From assembly GCA_965279165.1 (NCBI GenBank), contig OZ257140.1, positions 2,542,001-2,606,000 on the forward strand: a DNA stretch of 64,000 bases, in the 5' to 3' direction. Positions 49,696 to 58,351 of this stretch are shown piece by piece. The translations under genes and the position numbers were made by a program. Numbering within the stretch: the first letter of the stretch is position 1; each line of letters opens with the position of its first letter. The stretch is from JBAYIE01 sp965279165. GTDB lineage: Bacteria; Bacteroidota; Bacteroidia; UKL13-3. Below the pieces are notes generated by a model. That model saw only the letters and a program-made list of their open reading frames with translations. It had not been told where the DNA came from and made no database searches.

Positions 49696-50961
49696 TTAAT
49701 AATGGCATTTTCCGCATTCCAAACCACCAACATTAGCAACCGTTGCATAAGATTTACCTTCTGCTTTTAATTGAGAATGTAGTTTTTCATAGAAATTGTT
49801 GTTGGCAACATCCACTTTGGCTTCACGGTGGCAATTGATACACCATCCCATTTGTAAAGTAGTATGTTGTGAAACAACTTTCATGGTTTCGATTGGTCCG
49901 TGACACGCCTGGCATTCCACTTTACCTATTTTTACGTGTTGGGAGTGGTTAAAGTAAGCAAGATCCGGTAGGTTATGAACCCTAACCCATTTGATTGGTT
50001 TAACTGATTTGGTTGGGTCGTAAGCTTTTTTCTCGCCATCCCATCCAACTGCATCGTATATCTTTTGAATTTCAGGGGAAATATTTCCTCCATAATTTTT
50101 ACTGGCAGTTACATGCATATGGCAATTCATACAAGTTGAAGGGGAAGGAATGGTTGCTTGTTTTCCTTTATCAGCACCGCTGTGGCAATACAAACAGTTG
50201 ATTTTATATTTACCTGCATGTAATTCGTGCGAATATTTTATGGGTTGTTCCGGAGCATATCCTTTTTGAACACCAACCGAGCGATTTCCATAATCAAATC
50301 CATAAAGCCCAATTACCAAAGTAAAGGCAATACCAACAACCATCACACCAACAACAGGATGCTTTTTAAATAATTTATATTTCCAGGTTGTTCTTGGATC
50401 AACTTTATAAGAATCTTCGTAAGCAGCTTTTTCCGGAAACTTCTGGTCATAAAGTTCCTGAACGGTACTTTTTATCTTAAATAAGATAAAAACAATAAGC
50501 ATCAGTATTGCCGCCATGAAAGCGAGCGCAACAAAGGTTGTATTGTTATAAAAAGGGTCTTCACTTGCCATCACCGTACCACCTGCTGCTGCAGTACTTG
50601 CTGTTTCGGCCGGTGCCGGACCTCCGGTTTTAATATATTCAATGATGGATTTAATTTGTCCTTCGTTAAATTGAGTAAATGCAGTCATTGGCGACTGGTT
50701 ATACTCATTAAATAACTTAACTGCATCAGGATCACCTGATTTAACCATTTCTGGTGAGTTTTTAATCCATTTCAATAACCAGGTTTCACTCCGGCGTTTA
50801 TCCACATCCTTCAATGCCGGACCAACAACCTTTTCGTTGATGGCATGACAAGAAGTACAATTGGCTTGGAATAATTTTTCACCTTCAGCCACATCTGCAA
50901 ATGCAAAAAGGGTGGTGATTGAAATGGTAACTAATAGCGTGGTAATTTTTTTTAATCTCAT
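49696..50961 (-). CDS. actA: Alternative complex III subunit ActA (multihaem cytochrome c)
   Basis: The 421-residue protein has a signal peptide, a mono-haem cytochrome c domain (CTSCH at residues 35-39), a membrane helix (about 145-163), and a C-terminal pentahaem domain with CLYCH, CMNCH, CQACH, CINCH and CGKCH motifs. The extra N-terminal cytochrome fused to the pentahaem part is typical of Bacteroidota ActA. It is the first gene of the operon, with a candidate promoter at 51038-51045. It accepts electrons from ActB and passes them to ActE or a terminal oxidase. Confidence 0.95.
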   Translation of the reverse strand: MRLKKITTLLVTISITTLFAFADVAEGEKLFQANCTSCHAINEKVVGPALKDVDKRRSETWLLKWIKNSPEMVKSGDPDAVKLFNEYNQSPMTAFTQFNEGQIKSIIEYIKTGGPAPAETASTAAAGGTVMASEDPFYNNTTFVALAFMAAILMLIVFILFKIKSTVQELYDQKFPEKAAYEDSYKVDPRTTWKYKLFKKHPVVGVMVVGIAFTLVIGLYGFDYGNRSVGVQKGYAPEQPIKYSHELHAGKYKINCLYCHSGADKGKQATIPSPSTCMNCHMHVTASKNYGGNISPEIQKIYDAVGWDGEKKAYDPTKSVKPIKWVRVHNLPDLAYFNHSQHVKIGKVECQACHGPIETMKVVSQHTTLQMGWCINCHREAKVDVANNNFYEKLHSQLKAEGKSYATVANVGGLECGKCHY

Positions 50962-51037
50962 CTTAACAATTTGATTGTTCGATACTTATAAAGTGGCGCC
51001 CTCTTAGATTTTACAAAGATTTTACTCACTTTCTCGG

Positions 51038-51045
51038 CAAATATA
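51038..51045 (-). promoter_or_regulatory. Candidate -7 element of the act operon
   Basis: The complement of 51038-51045 is TATATTTG, a perfect TAnnTTTG match 76 nt before the actA ATG. A second, weaker element (AATCTTTG, complement of 51014-51021) lies closer to the gene. Neither has an ideal -33 TTG. Confidence 0.5.
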
Positions 51046-51137
51046 TTGACATTTATAGTAAATGGTAGTGCCTGTGAATATTTTTTTTATTTAGACTTCT
51101 TCTAAAATAAGAATAGGAAACAAAAAACAAGGAGGAA

Positions 51138-53108
51138 TTAATCGATTCGTGAATGTTTATTTACTTCTTCCAAAACCGTAGATTGAAAGTCAAGTGCTTC
51201 ATAGATAGAATTTTGGCTAATAAATTCGGGTACAATCGATTTCATTTTAGATACCAACTTCGAATTATTCTGGGTGTCATATATCCCAATTAACTCCTGA
51301 ATTTCGCGATTAACCCAGTTAAAGTCGTAATTTCTAACCTTTGCTATCATTATTTTAGGGTGATACGTTGCTACACTATTTTCTGAATCTGCAAGCAATT
51401 CTTCTTTTAATTTTTCACCCGGTCGTAAACCGGTAAATAATATTTGTATGTCCTCACCTAATTTTAACCCGGTTAATTGGATCATTCGTTTTGCTATATC
51501 AATAATACGTATCGATTTTCCCATATCGAAAATATAGATCTCGCCTCCCAAACCCATATTACCGGCTTCAAGTACCAATTGACATGCCTCCGGTATGGTC
51601 ATAAAGTAGCGGGTAACTTCGGGATGGGTAACGGTTACCGGACCGCCATCGTCGATTTGTTTCCTGAATTTAGGAATTACAGATCCGCTCGAACCAATCA
51701 CATTTCCAAATCGGGTGGTAATGAATTTTGTTTTTCTTTTATCATTAATAGTTAATGATTTATCTAACGACTGCACATAAATTTCAGCAATACGTTTGGA
51801 AGCGCCCATCACATTTGTTGGATTTACAGCTTTGTCGGTTGAAACAAAAACAAATTTATCGCAGCTGAATTCAACAGCAAGATCTGCCAAAATTTTTGTT
51901 CCCATTACGTTTACCCTTACCGCTTCGCAAACATTGGCTTCCATTAATGGCACGTGTTTGTATGCTGCTGCGTGAAAAACAATATCCGGACGATAACTTC
52001 TAAATAAGAAACGCATTCGGGTTATACTAGTAATATCAGCAATAACAATGTCTGCCAGATTATACTTTGATTTGAATGAAGTTGTTAATTCGGCTTCGAG
52101 TTCATACAGCAGAATTTCCGATTTATCTACCAGGATTAATTTTTTTGGATTATAGTTGGCAAGAATCTGGCGTACAATCTCACTTCCAATTGAACCGGCA
52201 GCTCCCGTTACGAGAATGGTTTTATTGTATAAATTTTGTGCAATACCACCTTTATCGAGTATTATTTCTTCCCGCTCAATCAGGTCTTCAATTCTTACAC
52301 CTTTTATTTGATTAAAACTTAATTCGCCATTTATCCATTTATCCGGAGGTGGTACATTTCTTACATGCACATTGGCATTTAAGCAGGATTCGATTATTTC
52401 TTGTTTGCGAATTTTGGAAATTCTTTGCGGGGTAAGGATGATTTCTTTTATATGAAGATTTTTAAGGGTAGAAATAAAATCCTTTTGGCTGTCGATAATC
52501 GGAATACCATCAATTAATTTGGTTGCCTTTCTCGTATCATCATCAAAAAAAGCGACCACTTTGATTTTCCCATTGGCAAATTGTTCAATTTTACGTTTAA
52601 CCAGGATACCTGTTTCACCTGCACCAAAAACAGCATAATTAGCAGCAATGATATCAATTGGCCTTCGAGCCCGTATATATAATAATTTGGTTGAAATACG
52701 GAAAAAGCTCATCAATAGAGTTGTACCGAAGAAATCTATGATAATGATAGAAATAGGAATCAATACCTTGGTGTCGTTATGGTATTTGATATAAATTATA
52801 TTGACGATGCCTATCGCAATGGTGCTAAGCAATACGGTATAAAATACCCTAACGGCATCTTGGATACTAGTATGTCGAATGATTCCTGCATATATTTTAA
52901 AATAAAGAATAAATACAATTCGAATGATTAAGACAATAGGAAGTCGGTAGAAAAATACGAGTGATAATGCATCATCCAGAAAAAAATTGAAGCGTAAAAA
53001 AGTTGCAAAGATGTAAGAGCTGGCACATATTAATACATCAATTATGAAGATAGACCAGCGTGGCATACTGGCATCTGTAGGGAACAAGTAATTCAGAAAT
53101 TTCTGCAT
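51138..53108 (-). CDS. Membrane-bound nucleotide-sugar 4,6-dehydratase, CapD/WbpM/PglF type
   Basis: The 656-residue protein has four N-terminal membrane helices (about 16-135), a Rossmann-like domain of the CoA-binding type (AVFGAGETGILVKRKIEQF), and a C-terminal SDR dehydratase with LVTGAAGSIGSEIVRQIL and NPTNVMGASKRIAEIYVQSL. The Met in place of Tyr in the MxxxK motif is characteristic of UDP-GlcNAc C6 dehydratases of the WbpM/PglF group. The product is probably a UDP-4-keto-6-deoxy sugar for the aminotransferase encoded next to it. It is the last gene of the polysaccharide cluster on this strand. Confidence 0.88.
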   Translation of the reverse strand: MQKFLNYLFPTDASMPRWSIFIIDVLICASSYIFATFLRFNFFLDDALSLVFFYRLPIVLIIRIVFILYFKIYAGIIRHTSIQDAVRVFYTVLLSTIAIGIVNIIYIKYHNDTKVLIPISIIIIDFFGTTLLMSFFRISTKLLYIRARRPIDIIAANYAVFGAGETGILVKRKIEQFANGKIKVVAFFDDDTRKATKLIDGIPIIDSQKDFISTLKNLHIKEIILTPQRISKIRKQEIIESCLNANVHVRNVPPPDKWINGELSFNQIKGVRIEDLIEREEIILDKGGIAQNLYNKTILVTGAAGSIGSEIVRQILANYNPKKLILVDKSEILLYELEAELTTSFKSKYNLADIVIADITSITRMRFLFRSYRPDIVFHAAAYKHVPLMEANVCEAVRVNVMGTKILADLAVEFSCDKFVFVSTDKAVNPTNVMGASKRIAEIYVQSLDKSLTINDKRKTKFITTRFGNVIGSSGSVIPKFRKQIDDGGPVTVTHPEVTRYFMTIPEACQLVLEAGNMGLGGEIYIFDMGKSIRIIDIAKRMIQLTGLKLGEDIQILFTGLRPGEKLKEELLADSENSVATYHPKIMIAKVRNYDFNWVNREIQELIGIYDTQNNSKLVSKMKSIVPEFISQNSIYEALDFQSTVLEEVNKHSRID

Positions 53109-53189
53109 GTTACCTATGCAATTTAAACATTATAATTAAATACACACGTTATTCAAGTTGTCGTAAGCAAAATTATCAAAGGGAAAAAC

Positions 53190-54401
53190 TCAATTTATAG
53201 TTTCCTGCACGCTGTTAACAACGGCTTCAATTACTGTCTGAATCTGTTCGGTTGTTAAATCCATAAATACCGGTAAGGTAATTTCGTTGGCATACATGGA
53301 ATAGGTGTTTGGGTAATGGACGATGTTAAATCCCATCTTTTTATAAAAAGAAGTCGTAGGTACCGGTATAAAATGTACATTAACAGAAACTTGTTTGTCA
53401 AAAATTCGTTGAATAATTCGGTCTCTTGTTTCTTCTGAAATATTTTTGATGCGCAAGGCATACAGATGAAAGGATGAAATTTTATTTGGTGTTTCATACA
53501 ATGGTAGAATAGCCCAATCGTAGTTTTTAAATGCCTTAGAGTATGCATCGAAAATTTCTTTACGTTTCTTTAAAATTAATGAGTCATATCTTTCTAATTC
53601 TACTAATCCTAATGCTGCCTGTATGTCTGTCATGTTCATTTTATATCCGGCTTCAACAATATCATAACGCCAGTTTCCCGGTTTTGACTTGGCTAAAGCA
53701 TCTTTATTTTGTCCATGCAGGGTTTTAATGCAAAGTTCTTGATACAAAACATCATTGTCAAAAGGGAACGGAAGATTTAAAGCGATTGCTCCACCTTCAG
53801 CGGTCGTAATATTTTTAACTGCATGAAACGAAAAAACACTTATATCAGTAAGACTACCGGTTTTTTTTTGGTTGTAGGTTGCTCCAATCGAATGTGCGGC
53901 ATCGCTGAGAATCAAGATTCTTCCCAGTTGTTTTTGTTCGGCACTTGCCGGAATAAATTTTGATGTAATATCAGGAGCGTTTACAAGTACATTTAATTCA
54001 TCATAATCACAAGGTAAACCGCCAAAATCAACCGGCATGATTACCTTGGTTTTTGGGGTAATCGCTTTTTTTATGGCATCAACCGAAATATTAAAATCGT
54101 TACCTACATCTACAAAAACAGGAGTTGCTCCGCAATGTACAATTACATTGGCAGTTGCACTGTATGTATATGCCGGCAGTATCACTTCATCGCCTTCTTT
54201 TACGCCAAACCAACGTAAAATAATTTCAAGTCCGGATGTTGCAGAGTTCACACATAAGGTAGCTTTGCAGCCACAATAGGCTGTAATTTTTTTTTCGAAT
54301 AACTTGGTTTTAGGACCGGTTGTAATCCATCCTGATTTTAAAGTATCGATTACGGCATCAATGGATTTTTGGTCGATATGTGGAGGTGAAAATGGAATCA
54401 T
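53190..54401 (-). CDS. DegT/DnrJ/EryC1/StrS aminotransferase
   Basis: About 403 residues from the ATG at 54401 (MIPFSPPHIDQKSIDAVIDTLKSGWITTGPKTKLFEKK). The PLP-dependent sugar aminotransferase fold is shown by CVNSATSGLEIILRWFGVKEGDEVILPAYTYSATANVIVHCGATPVFVDV, LILSDAAHSIGATY and the Lys of the internal aldimine in ISVFSFHAVKNITTAEGGAI. Together with the dehydratase downstream it probably makes a UDP-4-amino-4,6-dideoxy sugar. An ATG at 54458 would overlap the deacetylase gene and is less likely. Confidence 0.9.
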   Translation of the reverse strand: MIPFSPPHIDQKSIDAVIDTLKSGWITTGPKTKLFEKKITAYCGCKATLCVNSATSGLEIILRWFGVKEGDEVILPAYTYSATANVIVHCGATPVFVDVGNDFNISVDAIKKAITPKTKVIMPVDFGGLPCDYDELNVLVNAPDITSKFIPASAEQKQLGRILILSDAAHSIGATYNQKKTGSLTDISVFSFHAVKNITTAEGGAIALNLPFPFDNDVLYQELCIKTLHGQNKDALAKSKPGNWRYDIVEAGYKMNMTDIQAALGLVELERYDSLILKKRKEIFDAYSKAFKNYDWAILPLYETPNKISSFHLYALRIKNISEETRDRIIQRIFDKQVSVNVHFIPVPTTSFYKKMGFNIVHYPNTYSMYANEITLPVFMDLTTEQIQTVIEAVVNSVQETIN

Positions 54402-54402
54402 T

Positions 54403-55149
54403 TCAATAACTGGTTTTAAACTTGGTGTTTTCGTTTGTGCAAATGTGAATGATTTCACGAAGATATTTCCATAATTCAGGTTTAAGAATGGTATTCTCCG
54501 GGTGAAACAAAATGGATATCGGATTATTTTCTTGCATCGACTGCTTTAATAGTTTTCTAAATGTATTTATTACCATAAAAGCAGGATGATAGAAGAAAGA
54601 ATTATCAGAAAGTATGGTTGGAATAATTTGAACATTTCCCTGGCTCGTCGTTTGATTGTAGGTTGGAAAACGAATATTACCAATAGAAAAATCTATTTGA
54701 ATATGTTGTCTTTCCAATGCCGCGTATAACTTATCGGGATTGAACCGTAAAAAATGGCTGCGGTGAAAATGGACTGGTTTTTGGGTGATTCCTTCAAGTT
54801 TAATTGCTTGTTCTTCGATTGTATTGCCAACACTATGCAAACCAATTTCCTGATCTTTTAAAATAGCAATTAATTTTTGATACTGTTTTGCATGAGAGTT
54901 ATAACGTAAATCGAATCTACCATAATTTTTATCTGTTGCACCAATTAAGTAGATACCCGGAGTATTTAATTCTGTTTCCAGATCAATCATTTTTTGAATA
55001 GCATCCAGAAATATATTGGGGTTGCGCAATTGTTCTACCGATAACCATTTTCTGTATGGAAGAAATGTTTTTATGATAGCGTATGGGTGAAGTGGATTCA
55101 ACCAATCGATATCATGGGTAAGGTAAATATTTACTGGATTTGAAATCAA
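54403..55149 (-). CDS. Polysaccharide deacetylase-like protein (NodB-fold candidate)
   Basis: The 248-residue protein opens with PVNIYLTHDIDWLNPLHPYAI, where the DID resembles the metal/catalytic Asp motif of carbohydrate esterase 4 proteins, and contains GLHSVGNTIEEQAIKLEGITQKPVHFHRSHFLRFNPDKLYAALERQHIQIDFSIG and SILFHPENTI. These fit a divergent polysaccharide deacetylase fold common in Bacteroidota capsule clusters. The HxxxH motif is only partly recognisable, so enzymatic activity is uncertain. It is 1 nt from the aminotransferase and directly abuts the glycosyltransferase gene. Confidence 0.6.
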   Translation of the reverse strand: MISNPVNIYLTHDIDWLNPLHPYAIIKTFLPYRKWLSVEQLRNPNIFLDAIQKMIDLETELNTPGIYLIGATDKNYGRFDLRYNSHAKQYQKLIAILKDQEIGLHSVGNTIEEQAIKLEGITQKPVHFHRSHFLRFNPDKLYAALERQHIQIDFSIGNIRFPTYNQTTSQGNVQIIPTILSDNSFFYHPAFMVINTFRKLLKQSMQENNPISILFHPENTILKPELWKYLREIIHICTNENTKFKTSY

Positions 55150-56124
55150 TTATTTATCACTTGATTTCAGGTACCGGTTAAAACCAATTAGCATTCCGGC
55201 ACCATAAGAAAGGTGAATAAGTGGAAAGGTGATGAAATGGAGTAGGAATACAAAAACAGAGGAGAATCCTTTAAGTGAAAAATAAAGCAAGTAAATTAGA
55301 TAAATAAAGAGGGGAATTGCTAATAGGATATGGGAGGTATCATAAAAAGCCGCAGCAGAAACTGAAATGAGATAAAGGATGAATAAAGAGGGAATGAAAT
55401 GTCGGAAATGAAATTTGTAATTGTTCTTTCGCATCACCAATGGTTTATAAAGGCCATACTGATAAAACTGGCTTATTACACTTTTATAAGATTCGCGAAC
55501 AAAGTAAGTAGCAGTTAAACTTTTCAGCATTTTTATTTTAAATCCGGAATAAATTACCCTGTAATGAAAGTCCTCATCCTGGTTGCGTAATAATTCTTCA
55601 TCATACTTTCCGCACGAATCAAATAACTGTTTTTTATATACAGGAAAAGGAACACTATCGGTATCACAATCCGTAAATTTTGTTCTGAAGGCTGAATCGC
55701 CCATGCCAAAAACCGACGACATACAATAGGCAATACTTTTACCTGTAAAGCTTCTTCCTTTATGGATAATGGGACCGCCAACTAATGCATATTCACTGTT
55801 ATTGGATAAGAATTCAATTGCGTTTCGGATATATCCTTCAGGATAGATGGCATGAGCACTGAGAATAGCAATGTATTTTGATTTGCAAAGTGGAATAAGT
55901 TTGTTATATGCCTGGCTTAGGTGTTTTTCGCGATTTGGATATATACGAATATTGGAATGGTTTCTTTGTAATTTTACCAGGTAATCCAATGATCCATCAG
56001 TTGAGCCTGCTTCGGCGATTATTATTTCCTTTGATATACCATCTTCCTGCAACAACGAAGGAAGCATTAAAGGAAGAAAGTGCTCTTCGTTTAAAACAGG
56101 AATGATGATACTAATCTGTAACAA
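55150..56124 (-). CDS. Glycosyltransferase family 2 (ExoA-like)
   Basis: The 324-residue protein starts with ISIIIPVLNEEHFLPLMLPSLL, followed by EIIIAEAGSTDGSLDYL and KYIAILSAHAIYPEGYI in place of the usual DXD, and RNQDEDFHYRVIYSGFKI as the catalytic ED region. C-terminal hydrophobic helices (about 250-305) anchor it in the membrane. This resembles the succinoglycan glucosyltransferase ExoA branch of GT2. The AHAI variation at the DXD position is also seen in ExoA-like enzymes. The sugar is unknown. It abuts both neighbours without gaps. Confidence 0.88.
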   Translation of the reverse strand: MLQISIIIPVLNEEHFLPLMLPSLLQEDGISKEIIIAEAGSTDGSLDYLVKLQRNHSNIRIYPNREKHLSQAYNKLIPLCKSKYIAILSAHAIYPEGYIRNAIEFLSNNSEYALVGGPIIHKGRSFTGKSIAYCMSSVFGMGDSAFRTKFTDCDTDSVPFPVYKKQLFDSCGKYDEELLRNQDEDFHYRVIYSGFKIKMLKSLTATYFVRESYKSVISQFYQYGLYKPLVMRKNNYKFHFRHFIPSLFILYLISVSAAAFYDTSHILLAIPLFIYLIYLLYFSLKGFSSVFVFLLHFITFPLIHLSYGAGMLIGFNRYLKSSDK

Positions 56125-56772
56125 TTAAAGACCGATATGTTGGTTATGTAATCGTATAATCTCAAATGCTTCTGCATAAAGGCATCCGGCTTCCATACCT
56201 CTGAATTGGGCTAAAACTTCTAAACCTTTATGCGAATAAGGATAAGGAAATGCACGGTGTTCGTTATGATAACATTCAAATGCTTTTGCCTTGATACCAA
56301 AAGTGTTGGATATATCTACGTAAAAATTGGCATTCATGGATTTGCCATTCCATCTGCTTGTATTTGCAATTTCCATTCCCAAAATCGATACCGGTTTGGT
56401 TTTGGGTCGACCGGCAATTTTTGCCACATCACACATGATGCGGTGGTCATTATTCAAATCTGTATCGCAATGTGTAATGATAATATCCGGTTCGTTCATA
56501 CACTCCATTACCTTAGTAGTAATTTCTGCAAATGCATACTTGTCGAATACCTGGTCGTTGAGATGCAGATAATGAACTTTATGTACACCCAAGACATGAA
56601 TTGCCTTTTTAAAAGATTCCAGATTATGAATACCTTCTTGTCTGGCTTGAATATGGCCGTCGGAGGCAAGTATGATTTCAACGGAATGCCCTTTGGCGAT
56701 TAATATTGGAATTAATCCGCCGGCACCAAGCGTTTCGTCGTCGGCATGTGCAATAAGGAAGGTAATATTCAT
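56125..56772 (-). CDS. PIG-L/LmbE family N-acetyl sugar deacetylase
   Basis: The 215-residue protein has FLIAHADDETLGAGGLIPILIAKGHSVEIILASDG, the AHxDDE zinc motif of the PIG-L/LmbE family, and THCDTDLNNDHRIMCDVAKIAGRPK with the second metal-site His (DLNxDHR). Members remove N-acetyl groups from GlcNAc-type substrates, including lipid-linked sugars. In this cluster it may deacetylate a nascent glycan to free an amine for other acylation. Its ATG overlaps the stop of the acyltransferase gene by 4 bp. Confidence 0.88.
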   Translation of the reverse strand: MNITFLIAHADDETLGAGGLIPILIAKGHSVEIILASDGHIQARQEGIHNLESFKKAIHVLGVHKVHYLHLNDQVFDKYAFAEITTKVMECMNEPDIIITHCDTDLNNDHRIMCDVAKIAGRPKTKPVSILGMEIANTSRWNGKSMNANFYVDISNTFGIKAKAFECYHNEHRAFPYPYSHKGLEVLAQFRGMEAGCLYAEAFEIIRLHNQHIGL

Positions 56773-57743
56773 GCGTTATATTGGTTAAGTTTTTTAAAAG
56801 GGATGGTTTCAATGGAACGAAACATGTTATCAGTAAAGAATTTTATTCCTCTTCTTCGTAAGTAATCCCGAAGGTCTTCAAAGTAAATATTTTCTTCCCC
56901 TTGCCATGTCATTTCATAAATATTGAATCCGGATTGTTTTCCATCCGGAGAGATAAGCAAGATGTTTCCATTTTCATAGGATATGGTTACTTCTATATTT
57001 TTATCTGTTGTAGTAATTTTATAATCTTCCAGTATCGTTTTAACTAAAATATCTTTCTCCTGATTTGTTAAGTGTTTGGGATAATAATTTTCTTTGATGA
57101 TTTTAGCCGGCATACCTGCTGCCATAGCGCCTGAAGGAATTGATTTGTTTACCAATGAATTGATTCCAATAACAACATTGTTGCCAATTTCAACTCCCGG
57201 CAAAATTACAATTCGCGCCGGGATCCAAACATGACTTCCAATTTTAACCGGAGCGAAATTTGCCGGAAATCCATCTAGCACTGCATTGTATGAACCATGG
57301 GTCCAAATCATTACTTCTGTTCCTATTCCAACATCATCTCCAATTTCAATGGCGTCCGAAAGGTTTAAAATTACGCGGTCGACCACCATACAATATTTAC
57401 CCAATTTTAAAGTTGATTGTTGGCTTTGTGAACCACCCCCACCAATTTCGTTTTGTTTTCCCATGTATAAAAATTCGCCTGCCTCAAATTTCCTTCCATG
57501 AAACGAGTTTGATTTACCAAGAATTGAATTTTTGCCAAGAGAAAAGCGTTCGCTTAACTCTGCTTGGTTATTACTTCCAATAATGCTGTTTTTACCTATA
57601 AATATATTTTCGGCTAGTATATTCACATGTTCGCCAATTTTCACATGATCTTCGATAACTACATTTTTTCCTCTGATGGATGCAGTTGGATGTATTTCAC
57701 ACGACTGCCCAATTTCCATATGTTCTAAACCGTAAACTGTCAT
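56769..57743 (-). CDS. Hexapeptide-repeat (LbH) acyltransferase-like protein
   Basis: The 324-residue protein has two left-handed beta-helix parts (about 15-100 and 118-215) made of hexapeptide repeats such as IEIGDDVGIGTEVMIWTHGS and VKIGSHVWIPARIVILPGVEIGNNVVIGINSLVNKSIPSGAMAAGMPAKII, the latter typical of the maltose/galactoside O-acetyltransferase family. The C-terminal roughly 100 residues form an extra domain that I do not recognise. The candidate catalytic His lies in MIWTHGS. It probably O- or N-acetylates the repeat unit. Confidence 0.82.
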   Translation of the reverse strand: MTVYGLEHMEIGQSCEIHPTASIRGKNVVIEDHVKIGEHVNILAENIFIGKNSIIGSNNQAELSERFSLGKNSILGKSNSFHGRKFEAGEFLYMGKQNEIGGGGSQSQQSTLKLGKYCMVVDRVILNLSDAIEIGDDVGIGTEVMIWTHGSYNAVLDGFPANFAPVKIGSHVWIPARIVILPGVEIGNNVVIGINSLVNKSIPSGAMAAGMPAKIIKENYYPKHLTNQEKDILVKTILEDYKITTTDKNIEVTISYENGNILLISPDGKQSGFNIYEMTWQGEENIYFEDLRDYLRRRGIKFFTDNMFRSIETIPFKKLNQYNA

Positions 57744-58351
57744 TATAACCTTCCTCTTTTAAAAGTTTTACCAATTGTTTGCATAATAATTCCTATATCA
57801 CTTATTAAATCTGCACGGGAAAAATAGGCAAGATTAGCTTCAATTTTAGCCGGCATTATTTCTTTGATATAAATTTCATCGGCATTCGACGAATTTTTAT
57901 TCAGAATTTTGTCTTCTAAATCCAAATAAATGAGGCAAGCATAATCCGTTACTCCCGGTCTAAAGTTTAAAATATTCCTTTGTTGCGATGTATAACAATC
58001 TACAAATCGGCTAACTTCCGGCCGAGGACCTACAAAGCTCATACTTCCTGTTAGGATATTGAAAAACTGAGGCAATTCATCTAACCTGAATTTTCGCAAT
58101 TTTTTTCCGAGTTTTGTTATTCTTTTATCCGAATCGCCCATCGAAAGAAGTCCTAATTTATCCGCATCCTTATGCATGGTTCTAAATTTGATGATCTTAA
58201 AAGGCTTACCATATAGCCCCACCCGTTCCTGAATAAAAAAACCCGGACCATTTGAAGTAAGTTTAATTGCAATATAAATAACAAGGATTATTGGTGAAGT
58301 TAGCAATATGCCTGCTATACTCATGGTTATATCAAATAGTCTTTTCAACAT
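57743..58351 (-). CDS. Priming sugar transferase (undecaprenyl-phosphate glycosyl-1-phosphate transferase)
   Basis: The 202-residue protein is the short, PglC-like form: an N-terminal re-entrant hydrophobic helix (LFDITMSIAGILLTSPIILVIYIAIKL), then GPGFFIQERVGLYGKPFKIIKFRTMHKDADKLG, LRKFRLDELPQFFNILTGSMSFVGPRPEVSRF and RPGVTDYACL. It attaches the first sugar phosphate, probably a di-N-acetyl amino sugar, to undecaprenyl phosphate and so starts the repeat unit. It abuts the acyltransferase and glycosyltransferase genes (one-base overlaps), showing tight coupling. Confidence 0.93.
   Translation of the reverse strand: MLKRLFDITMSIAGILLTSPIILVIYIAIKLTSNGPGFFIQERVGLYGKPFKIIKFRTMHKDADKLGLLSMGDSDKRITKLGKKLRKFRLDELPQFFNILTGSMSFVGPRPEVSRFVDCYTSQQRNILNFRPGVTDYACLIYLDLEDKILNKNSSNADEIYIKEIMPAKIEANLAYFSRADLISDIGIIMQTIGKTFKRGRL

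Noticed and set aside
51125..51140. Strong Shine-Dalgarno-like AGGAGG on the plus strand at about 51130
   Set aside because: No plus-strand gene follows; it lies at the 3' end of the minus-strand dehydratase gene and is probably chance.
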